This document shows positions 1 to 6,183 of a stretch of 7,562 nt of DNA, piece after piece (position 1 is the stretch's first letter; every line of letters begins with the position of its first letter). The notes under the pieces were generated by a model that was not told the origin of the DNA, made no database searches, and saw only the letters and a list, made by a program, of their open reading frames with translations. Made by a program: the position numbers and the translations under genes. The stretch is from Georgfuchsia sp049276455 (GTDB taxonomy: Bacteria > Pseudomonadota > Gammaproteobacteria > Burkholderiales > Rhodocyclaceae). The stretch is taken from the NCBI GenBank assembly GCA_049276455.1, contig JBASWL010000046.1:1-7562 (forward strand). The letters are read 5' to 3'.

Positions 1-786
1 CAATTTTTGTGGGAGCAAGCACAGTTGAATAGATGGTTTCCTGCCATGCAGGGCAAACGCAACTGGTTTGTGATCCGCAAATATCTCATCATCGCAACGG
101 AAAACAAGAGGGCCAAAGGATCGTCACTGGCAGATATTGTGTACATACCCGAGCCCTTCAGCGCCGAAAAGAAAGACGAAATCGCTCAGCGTCGTGCCAC
201 CCAACTGATGACCATAGCGACCCCGCCAGAAAAGGGTGCGCGCCGCCTGATGTTGGCGATCGGCGAAGTCAAAGAAATTGCGGCTTCGCGTTATGGCTTT
301 AAGATCGTGCTGAAACACGTGCCTGACTTTCCATTCATGATCAACGAGGACTTGCACAAGCGGCTGATCAAGCGCTTTGATGCAGAGCTGGGCTTATGGG
401 ACGCGATGGATGATGTGCATCTGATCATCATCGGAACGTTTGGCGTCAGCGTTGCCGGGATTGCTTCTTTTGAAGAAGTGGCATTGATGACCGTCACTGA
501 ACAATGGCTGCCGATGGAACACGCCTTTGACAAAGTGCTGATCGAGACGATGGTGCATGAGAACCGGTCTTTCATGACCGGCATGCGCTATAACTTGCCG
601 TCGACACGGCCGCTCGCTTGCGTCATCGCGTCCGATACGAATCCCGAGCCAACGGCGATGTATATTGTGCCGCCTGGGGCCAGCGATGAATACCACATCG
701 CGTTAAACGAGTTGGTCAAAGAGAGCCAATTGGCTTCCTGGATATGGCGCGCCGGGGTGGCCGGCATGCCACCGCTTCCGCGCTAA
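1..786 (+). CDS. DUF1173-like protein, 5'-truncated by the window
   Basis: The frame is open from base 1 (CAA TTT TTG...) to the TAA ending at 786, so 261 C-terminal residues are visible and the true start lies upstream. The TTG at 7 is not a convincing start. The text resembles the DUF1173 family, proteins of roughly 400 residues and unknown function found in accessory DNA of proteobacteria: an aromatic and charged opening (LWEQAQLNRW, then GKRNWFVIRKYL), a YIPEPF segment, and a block with a run of hydrophobic residues (HLIIIGTFGV). I see no signal peptide, membrane span or recognisable catalytic motif. It ends about 100 bases before the toxin-antitoxin genes, and because those have their own promoter it is probably a separate transcription unit. 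The family assignment is from memory of the sequence pattern and is moderate; the function is unknown. Confidence 0.6.
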   Translation, partial: QFLWEQAQLNRWFPAMQGKRNWFVIRKYLIIATENKRAKGSSLADIVYIPEPFSAEKKDEIAQRRATQLMTIATPPEKGARRLMLAIGEVKEIAASRYGFKIVLKHVPDFPFMINEDLHKRLIKRFDAELGLWDAMDDVHLIIIGTFGVSVAGIASFEEVALMTVTEQWLPMEHAFDKVLIETMVHENRSFMTGMRYNLPSTRPLACVIASDTNPEPTAMYIVPPGASDEYHIALNELVKESQLASWIWRAGVAGMPPLPR

Positions 787-797
787 GATCATCCAAA

Positions 798-818
798 CCG
801 TACGTTAAGTTGCCGTAC
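798..818. repeat. CCGTAC direct repeat around the -35 box
   Basis: CCGTAC occurs at 798-803 and again at 813-818, with starts 15 bases apart. The second copy overlaps the end of the -35 box (810-815), and the first extends to the palindrome CGTACG (799-804). The repeat may be an additional operator half-site pair, but six-base repeats can arise by chance. Confidence 0.3.
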
Positions 819-838
819 AATGTGTTCTTGTGTATTAT
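810..838 (+). promoter_or_regulatory. Sigma70-like promoter of the toxin-antitoxin operon
   Basis: TTGCCG at 810-815 and TATTAT at 833-838 are separated by exactly 17 bases, a good match to a sigma70 promoter. It lies in the only sizeable non-coding gap of the window, 45 bases before the antitoxin start at 884 and pointing towards it. The position suits an autoregulated toxin-antitoxin operon. Predicted by eye only. Confidence 0.55.
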
Positions 839-848
839 CTTGGATAAT
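834..848. promoter_or_regulatory. Candidate antitoxin operator: inverted repeat over the -10 box
   Basis: ATTATC (834-839), spacer TTG, GATAAT (843-848) is a perfect 6-bp inverted repeat that covers most of the -10 box (833-838). Ribbon-helix-helix antitoxins generally bind short palindromes at their own promoter, so this is a natural site for repression by the antitoxin or the toxin-antitoxin complex. Binding is inferred; only the symmetry and position are seen. Confidence 0.45.
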
Positions 849-871
849 CGCAATTCCATTTTATGGTCGAT

Positions 872-879
872 AGAGGAGA
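872..879 (+). promoter_or_regulatory. Shine-Dalgarno site that sets the antitoxin start
   Basis: AGAGGAGA ends four bases before the ATG at 884, whereas the in-frame ATG at 863 lies upstream of it and has no comparable site. This supports 884 as the real start of the antitoxin and therefore supports its long N-terminal extension. Confidence 0.7.
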
Positions 880-883
880 CACG

Positions 884-1324
884 ATGATCCCCACAGCATT
901 AAAAACCGCACGTTCCTCAGAGAAGCCTCGCACCACCGCCAAACAGGCGACGGTCCCGGCACAGAAAATCGATGCAGAAAAAAGTGCACCATCGCAAAAT
1001 GCGCGCAACAGCGCAACGTTGTTGCGTACCGCTTTACGCAAGCCAAAAGTGAGAACGGCCAAGATTGCACGTCTTGAAATGCGGACAACCCCCGAACAAC
1101 GCGTACTGATTGATCGCGCTGCGGCCTATAGTGGAAGATCGGTGACGGATTTCGTGCTGGCAAGCGTGCAGGAGGCTGCGGTCCGTACCATTCAGGACCA
1201 TGAAATCATCCGGCTGACCGCCAAGGACAGCCTGGTTTTCGCGCGTGCGTTGCTGAACCCACGCGCACCCAGTGCCAGTCTGTTGAAGGCCGCCAAAACC
1301 TATAAAAAGATCGTGGGCCGTTGA
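884..1324 (+). CDS. DUF1778-type ribbon-helix-helix antitoxin with long N-terminal extension
   Basis: This is a 146-residue protein that should bind and neutralise the GNAT toxin encoded next and repress the shared promoter. Residues about 62-103 match the DUF1778 ribbon-helix-helix pattern: a short strand (ARLEMRTTPEQ) followed by helices around RVLIDRAAAYSGRSVTDFVL. Residues about 104-146 resemble the toxin-wrapping tail of the TacA/AtaR type (EIIRLTAKDSLVFARALLNP). Typical members are about 90-100 residues, so the first 60 residues, rich in Ala, Lys, Arg, Thr and Ser and probably disordered, are extra. The ATG at 884 was preferred over the ATG at 863 because of the strong ribosome site at 872-879. 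A GTG at 1049 (codon 56) would give a normal-length antitoxin but has no visible ribosome site. The TGA at 1322-1324 directly abuts the toxin start. The family call is confident; the role of the extension is unknown. Confidence 0.85.
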   Translation: MIPTALKTARSSEKPRTTAKQATVPAQKIDAEKSAPSQNARNSATLLRTALRKPKVRTAKIARLEMRTTPEQRVLIDRAAAYSGRSVTDFVLASVQEAAVRTIQDHEIIRLTAKDSLVFARALLNPRAPSASLLKAAKTYKKIVGR

Positions 1325-1846
1325 GTGACCTGCACCATTGAGCGCTTGGACAAATCACATCAGCGCCATGCATTCAGTTGCGGCAAAAAGGAGCTTGACG
1401 ACTATTTAATGCGGTGGGTCAGTCAGGACGTCAAGCGCTATGCCGCCAACGCATTTGTTCTGGTCGAGCCGCCGTCCAAAGCGGTGCTCGGCTACTACAC
1501 CTTGTCGGCAACCGCTGTCACCCTCACCGACATCCCCCCCGCAATTTCGGCCAAAATGGGGAAATATTCCAGCGTGTCGGCAACCCTGTTAGGACGACTG
1601 GCTGTCGATCACGCACGGAAGGGCAAGGGCCTGGGAGCGACCTTGCTGCTTGACGCAATGCTGCGCACGTATGGCGCTTCGAGTGATGCTGTCGCTTCGC
1701 AGGCGCTGGTCGTTGACGCACTGGACGAAGAGGCCAAGTCCTTTTATGAAAAGTATTCATTCATTGCGCTAAACACAAATCCGATGCGTCTATTTATCCC
1801 CATGCGGGAAATAAAAAGCCTTCTCCAGAAAAGCGGATTGATTTAG
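1325..1846 (+). CDS. GNAT acetyltransferase toxin (TacT/AtaT type)
   Basis: This 173-residue GNAT-fold protein is the toxin of a type II module. Relatives use acetyl-CoA to acetylate the amino group of aminoacyl-tRNA, which stops translation. Diagnostic features are the opening FSCGKKELDDYL (residues 17-28), GYYTLSA (56-62), LLGRLAVD (88-95), the acetyl-CoA loop RKGKGLG (98-104, fitting R-x-x-G-x-G/A), and FYEKYSF (140-146), whose Tyr141 is at the expected catalytic position. The length is normal and no key residue is missing, so the toxin should be active. The GTG start directly follows the antitoxin TGA with no gap and only weak ribosome-site sequence, suggesting translational coupling that keeps toxin made after antitoxin. 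Exact target tRNA cannot be read from the sequence. Confidence 0.88.
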   Translation: MTCTIERLDKSHQRHAFSCGKKELDDYLMRWVSQDVKRYAANAFVLVEPPSKAVLGYYTLSATAVTLTDIPPAISAKMGKYSSVSATLLGRLAVDHARKGKGLGATLLLDAMLRTYGASSDAVASQALVVDALDEEAKSFYEKYSFIALNTNPMRLFIPMREIKSLLQKSGLI

Positions 1847-1878
1847 GGCGCCACCAAACTGCGGACTATTTGGACGCC
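1847..1878. terminator. Imperfect inverted repeat between convergent genes
   Basis: GGCG (1847-1850) pairs with CGCC (1875-1878) and CCAAA (1854-1858) with TTTGG (1869-1873), giving a broken stem in the 19-base gap between the two converging stop codons and the first bases of the minus-strand gene. It could slow or end transcription from either side. No T-tract follows on either strand, so it is not a standard intrinsic terminator. Confidence 0.2.
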
Positions 1879-2258
1879 TTGCCGCGCAAAGGCAACACCG
1901 TCTCGCCGGTAAGGCGGGCCAGTTTTTTCTTGACCTCATAAAGCTCGTGCAGCAGCGATATCTCTCTGGCCATGGACGCTTCAAGCGCGCGGCGCAGCTC
2001 AGTTGCCGCGATCTTGGCTTTGTTGAGGCGATCCAATTGTTCATTCTTCGGACGAGCCTGATCCACGGCGGCCTCATCAATAGCATGGATCAGGTCCGCA
2101 AAAAGCAGCCGCGACTTCTTTATGCTGCCTTTGCCACGGCCAGCTTCAAGGGCTACCGCATCATTAGTGATTTTTATGCCCTTTGCAACGATGGTGGGGC
2201 GCCCCTTCTTGAGCCGCTCCAAGGCCGCAAAATACTCATCTAGCGGTTGCGGGATCAT
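1866..2258 (-). CDS. Small basic helical accessory protein (D) of the recombinase operon
   Basis: This 130-residue protein is the last gene of the operon. Its ATG overlaps the stop of the preceding recombinase as ATGA (2255-2258), and a strong GGAGG ribosome site (2263-2267 on the plus strand as CCTCC) lies just upstream. Residues about 21-50 (ITNDAVALEAGRGKGSIKKS in the middle) look like a helix-turn-helix with a following basic stretch, resembling the N-terminal part of KfrA-like DNA-binding proteins. Residues about 72-116 are rich in Glu, Lys, Leu and Arg with a pattern that suggests a coiled coil. No catalytic motif is visible. Its size and position match TnpC of Tn554 (about 125 residues), which influences transposition, but I see no clear sequence link. 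A DNA-binding accessory or directionality factor for the recombinases is the best guess. Confidence 0.75.
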   Translation of the reverse strand: MIPQPLDEYFAALERLKKGRPTIVAKGIKITNDAVALEAGRGKGSIKKSRLLFADLIHAIDEAAVDQARPKNEQLDRLNKAKIAATELRRALEASMAREISLLHELYEVKKKLARLTGETVLPLRGKASK

Positions 2259-4285
2259 GCAGCCTCCGCGTTTTTCGTTTGTTGTTGCATGACTTTTCCC
2301 CGAGTAGCGATCAGCACATCAAGATCTGCGTTCTCTGTACGAAATTCGAGCGACTCTGGATCGAGGGACTCCACCATGCGACGTTGGGCAACAATGATGC
2401 GCTCCAGCTTGGAGAGCCTACCGACCAGATTGCGGCAACCACTGAGACAATCCACGTCAAGCCATCGAAACGCAATCTGGTCACATTCGCCGATCTTGAC
2501 ACAGCCGCCCACAGGAGTTTCCCGATAGGATAGTTCTCCCTTTTTGAATCGGCGCAATGTGGCTTTGCGATCAATCACAACGGGATTGTCGGTATTCCGC
2601 AGACGATGATCAAGCCAATTTGCATAGCCGCCGAAGAGCACATCATCCGAGAGCACAACATTGAGAAGAAAACTCAACCCGCTGGAGATCGGTTGCGTTT
2701 TTTGCCACTCAAGCCCGAAATGCTCCTTGTCATCGCCGATGAAGTTTCTGGCAAAGGCGGAACCGCGAGCGTAGTAACGGGACATTTCTTCGGTGATATG
2801 TTGCAACTGCCGCCGAAGGGATGGCAGAGACACCAAGCCTGAGCGTTGCGCGTAAAGCGCCAGCGAGCGCCGCAACTGGTGGCTCGTCAGAATCCATGGC
2901 TTACCGACTTGGAACTTATCCTCGGAACGCCAAGACCGGTGTAGGTCAATCTGTTCCAGCTCGCGTAGATCTGCGTCCTCGATTGGCACCTGAAGTCGCG
3001 CTCTCAAAGTGAGAAAATCACAAAAATTAAGATTGCCGGCCAAATATATTCCGTTTGCAGAGGTGGGTAAGCCTCCGGGAAACGCCAGGTAAGCAGTTGA
3101 CGCAAAGAGAGGGTAATTGTTGATGCGCGATACCGCTTTCTTTGGCTTGTCATTAAACGAGCCATAAATCACGTCCGCTATCCGCTTCGCGATTCGGATC
3201 GCTTTGTGTCCCTCTTGGCTGGTCACCCAGCGGGTACGTTTTATCCTGCCCTTGTTCAGCTTCGTGGTTCTTCCTGCAATGAGACAGTGGGTCGTGCCAT
3301 TGCTCACCGAGTTCTCCAAACAGTCATAAGGTAGCGTTCTGGCTTCCTCTTCGCGCATACCGCTGAACGTCTGGATAACCAGCTTGGCCGCCATCTGAAT
3401 TTCTGAGAGTCCGGCCGACAAACCAGTGACATCGCATCTCAACGCTTTTGTCGAGAAATAGGTCGCTAATGCGTACTTGCGCAAGAGCTCTTGAAACGCC
3501 GGGCGGTATTCCAATTGATCGATGCCAAGCGTTTTGGCGATGTCACGTTGGCTGCGTTTGCATCTGCCCATCAGCGTATCTTTCGCACAAACGGCCACCA
3601 GAGTTAGATAGCGATCCGCGACAACATCGAATTCATCCAGAACACGCGCGAGTTGGAAAATAGTCGCGGTATAAATGCGGGTTGGGATCGGCGGGTGCTG
3701 CTGCAGTGATTTCTTGTACTTGTTGTTTAGCGCCAGTAACTCCTTTAGCATCGACCCACCCACTACGCGGAAACCGATCTGCTCCGCGTCAAGCTGCATG
3801 AGTGCAGACAGAAGTGAGTATAGAGCGCGCCCGGTAAATCCTGAGATGTTCGTATCTACAAACGCAGTGAGTCGCACTGGATCGTTCAGTACATCCCCAA
3901 TCCGGCAAGAATTATTCTCGCTAAATTGCGCGAGGGTTCGGATCAGTCCCAAGTAACGTTCTAGGCTCACAAAAGCCAACGGCGAACCTTCTCGCTTCCA
4001 TATCAGCAGGAACATCAACCAGCGCGCCTCTCTGCTCAACTGATCGCGCACGTGCGTTAGACTGCCATCGCCCCAATAGCAGAAATTGAGCCAACTGGAG
4101 CGACATTCCATGTTGTACTCTGTTCGATCCCAAGACAGATCGCCGTACACCGAGGCTGCCGTGCCGTCGCGGTTCCGGCTCACAACAAAGTCGTCCGGTG
4201 GCACCAGACCGCAAGAATCGTCATAGGAATCGGGTGCCACCGCACCCCTGGTGAGATCGATCTTTGGCACAAAGATGGTCGTCAT
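2255..4285 (-). CDS. Tyrosine recombinase/integrase (C), complete catalytic set, cysteine-rich tail
   Basis: This 676-residue protein should cut and rejoin DNA through a 3'-phosphotyrosine intermediate. All catalytic positions are visible in the C-terminal half: Arg311 in SGMREEEARTLPYD, a lysine at 342 or nearby (RTTKLNKGRIKR), His469 and Arg472 in SHQLRRSLALYA, His496 in RRQLQHITEE, and Tyr505 nine residues later, matching the canonical H-to-Y spacing. The first 290 residues would hold arm- and core-binding domains; residues 241-270 (RSQRDIAKTLGID) look like a helix-turn-helix. After the tyrosine, a tail of about 170 residues carries Cys595, Cys601, Cys613 and Cys617, a possible zinc site. 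An ATG 42 bases further upstream is in frame, but the ATG at 4285 forms an ATGA overlap with the preceding stop, like the other junctions, and was chosen. It is about twice the length of simple phage integrases. Confidence 0.88.
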   Translation of the reverse strand: MTTIFVPKIDLTRGAVAPDSYDDSCGLVPPDDFVVSRNRDGTAASVYGDLSWDRTEYNMECRSSWLNFCYWGDGSLTHVRDQLSREARWLMFLLIWKREGSPLAFVSLERYLGLIRTLAQFSENNSCRIGDVLNDPVRLTAFVDTNISGFTGRALYSLLSALMQLDAEQIGFRVVGGSMLKELLALNNKYKKSLQQHPPIPTRIYTATIFQLARVLDEFDVVADRYLTLVAVCAKDTLMGRCKRSQRDIAKTLGIDQLEYRPAFQELLRKYALATYFSTKALRCDVTGLSAGLSEIQMAAKLVIQTFSGMREEEARTLPYDCLENSVSNGTTHCLIAGRTTKLNKGRIKRTRWVTSQEGHKAIRIAKRIADVIYGSFNDKPKKAVSRINNYPLFASTAYLAFPGGLPTSANGIYLAGNLNFCDFLTLRARLQVPIEDADLRELEQIDLHRSWRSEDKFQVGKPWILTSHQLRRSLALYAQRSGLVSLPSLRRQLQHITEEMSRYYARGSAFARNFIGDDKEHFGLEWQKTQPISSGLSFLLNVVLSDDVLFGGYANWLDHRLRNTDNPVVIDRKATLRRFKKGELSYRETPVGGCVKIGECDQIAFRWLDVDCLSGCRNLVGRLSKLERIIVAQRRMVESLDPESLEFRTENADLDVLIATRGKVMQQQTKNAEAA

Positions 4286-6183
4286 ACGAGTTCCAACTCC
4301 ATCAACATTTCCAGCTTGCCGGCCCAATAAGGGTCAAGCTCGCCTTCCTCCTCGATTTCCAGCCTGACGCGCTCAACCATCCCCGCCACCCGGCGATTGA
4401 CTTCATCAAGGATCTGCTGGATTCTGTCGAGAATCGGGCCGAACAGCCGCTGGAAATGTTCTTCGCTTGCGGCCAAATGCGACGTCTGCTGGATGCAGTA
4501 GCGGCAGCTCAGCAACTTGCGCGTATCTCGTTCGTCAGCATGTACTCTGAATTTGTCGCAGAATAGACATCCTTCGGGACCTCTACAGTCCGGCGCGACC
4601 GGCACATTGCCTTCCACCGGATGAGGTGCACCGAACGAAGAGCACGCGCCCACCGCAAGTTCGACACCCCGGACAATTGTTTGTCCCTTGTTCATAACGA
4701 GATCGGCGACACGCTCGAAGAAGTTGCTCATCTCCTGCACGTGTATGGTTTCCGACCCGGCGGCATAGGCCCGCAAAACGGTACTCTCCGAATTCTGCAG
4801 AACGAGAGCAGCTGTCGCAGGGTCACTGTGTCGGATAAGCCAATCGCTCTTGGCGGCGCGCCACTCCCTCGGATTGATCTTCGGCAGCCGCGGGTCAATC
4901 ATCCTGAGGATGCCAAACAGATTATCGATCGCATAATCTTTCATTTTACTGGGGGGCCCGACTTGATTCGGCCCCATGGAAAAAAACAGACGATCACACG
5001 CCGCTCCATTGAGAAGGTAGTTCCGCAGTTGCAGATAACGCTTCAACGTTGGCAAGAAGGCCGCTGTGATCTCGAAATAAACGACCCTGTTCCCCGCCCG
5101 TCCCTTGATCACGCGAAATCCCTGCCGTTCGATTCCCACTTCGTAATCGCCGTCCCAGGGTAATTCAAGCACCTGTGCCAGGTTCATGGCGGTATTAGCA
5201 ATAAACAAAAGCACAAATGCGGTGTGTGCCGCCACGGCCCGATCCTGACGGGAGTGGTTATGGAGGTCTGCGTTGCCTGCCGAAATGCAACTTTTCGCGC
5301 GCAAAACCGCATTGCAAGTATTCGCATTGTTGTCGCCAAAGTGCGGTAACAGTTCTTGAATCGTGGCCAAGCGGCCATCAACATAGTTGTAGGCCCAGTA
5401 GGGTTTTCCGAGCTTATTGCGGTTGCCGACTTGGTGCGGCGGAAGGCACCACTTATGAGTGGGAAATATCCAGAGATTGTTATCTGGCCAGCCAAGGTAT
5501 TTCGGCATTGTCAGGCGGAATGGGTAGAGTTTCCCCTCCAACACGAGTTCAGTGAAACCATTAAACAGTGCTTCACACAGAGCCAACACTTTCGACTGGG
5601 CATCCTCGCAAGGCGGCCTTGTCGACTCCTTTGCTTGCATGTCATATCTCAGCAAATTGATACCGCGATGAAGGTCATCAATATTCAAGAAGCCGCCCAG
5701 CAAATCCAAGGCGTTGTTTTGATGTTGGGCACCGGTGTTTACCGAGATAGAGTTCCGCGCGACGCGTTCTTGCAGGTGCGCGTTGTACTCACGAAACGCT
5801 GGACGGCCTGTCGGTTCTCCATCGAGTACATCCGAATACCCGTTGGCGTCGGCCCAGCCCATGAGCGACGTAACGAAAAGCTGGGTCATGATACGTAGCG
5901 TTGTCGCACGTCTGCCGCCATGGGCAAACTCTTCCGATAAATAGCCAATCAATGCCCGCACTCGCTCGGCACGTTTCTGACTGAATGAAGCACGATCAAC
6001 CTTCCGACCACCGCCATTGCTTTTTCTTTTAGCGGAATGCCGCCGCAAATAACACAATGCTCCGACGTCGACGGTACCTTGATCGCCGAACCGCAACACG
6101 ACCTGTTCGGGATGAAGGATGGCGACACCATTTGCCAGCGGAAGGTCAAACACGACGACCGGGCGCGAACTGAATCCGCTCAC
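4282..6183 (-). CDS. Degenerate tyrosine recombinase-like protein (B) with cysteine cluster
   Basis: This is a 633-residue protein starting with GTG, whose first bases overlap the stop of the preceding integrase as GTGA (6180-6183). A GGAAG ribosome site lies seven bases before it. The recombinase fold can be followed in residues about 315-480, but key residues differ: TAMNLAQVLEL (331-341) has Asn334 where the first catalytic Arg is expected, the HxxR box reads REWR (439-442) so its His is Arg439, and the second His position is Asn464 (LVLQNSEST). Lys360, Arg442 and Tyr473 remain. Beyond the tyrosine, Cys514, Cys533, Cys539, Cys542, Cys560 and Cys563 form a likely zinc-binding cluster (CRGPEGCLFC, then CRYC), followed by a charged, probably coiled segment to about 612. 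It is probably a structural or regulatory partner of the two intact recombinases, but an atypical active site is not excluded. Confidence 0.82.
   Translation of the reverse strand: MSGFSSRPVVVFDLPLANGVAILHPEQVVLRFGDQGTVDVGALCYLRRHSAKRKSNGGGRKVDRASFSQKRAERVRALIGYLSEEFAHGGRRATTLRIMTQLFVTSLMGWADANGYSDVLDGEPTGRPAFREYNAHLQERVARNSISVNTGAQHQNNALDLLGGFLNIDDLHRGINLLRYDMQAKESTRPPCEDAQSKVLALCEALFNGFTELVLEGKLYPFRLTMPKYLGWPDNNLWIFPTHKWCLPPHQVGNRNKLGKPYWAYNYVDGRLATIQELLPHFGDNNANTCNAVLRAKSCISAGNADLHNHSRQDRAVAAHTAFVLLFIANTAMNLAQVLELPWDGDYEVGIERQGFRVIKGRAGNRVVYFEITAAFLPTLKRYLQLRNYLLNGAACDRLFFSMGPNQVGPPSKMKDYAIDNLFGILRMIDPRLPKINPREWRAAKSDWLIRHSDPATAALVLQNSESTVLRAYAAGSETIHVQEMSNFFERVADLVMNKGQTIVRGVELAVGACSSFGAPHPVEGNVPVAPDCRGPEGCLFCDKFRVHADERDTRKLLSCRYCIQQTSHLAASEEHFQRLFGPILDRIQQILDEVNRRVAGMVERVRLEIEEEGELDPYWAGKLEMLMELELV

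Noticed and set aside
863..883. Earlier ATG at 863 as the antitoxin start
   Set aside because: The strong ribosome site at 872-879 lies downstream of it and is correctly spaced for the ATG at 884.
1793..1815. Hairpin TTTATCCC / GGGA-AA-TAAA near the toxin 3' end as a terminator
   Set aside because: It is inside the toxin coding sequence, contains a two-base bulge and is not followed by a T-tract on either strand.
1947..2243. Plus-strand open frame opposite gene D
   Set aside because: Gene D has a strong ribosome site, an ATGA overlap with its neighbour and protein-like composition; the plus-strand frame has none of these.
4286..4327. Longer start for recombinase C (ATG 14 codons upstream of the chosen ATG)
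   Set aside because: It would overlap gene B by 46 bases, while the ATG at 4285 gives the same 4-base overlap seen at the other junctions.
4621..5163. A plus-strand open frame of 180 residues opposite protein B
   Set aside because: It lies wholly inside the well-supported minus-strand gene B, has no recognisable domain or ribosome site, and reads as an antisense shadow.
5356..5898. A second plus-strand open frame of 180 residues opposite protein B
   Set aside because: Also an antisense shadow of gene B; no family-like sequence and no promoter or ribosome site was seen.
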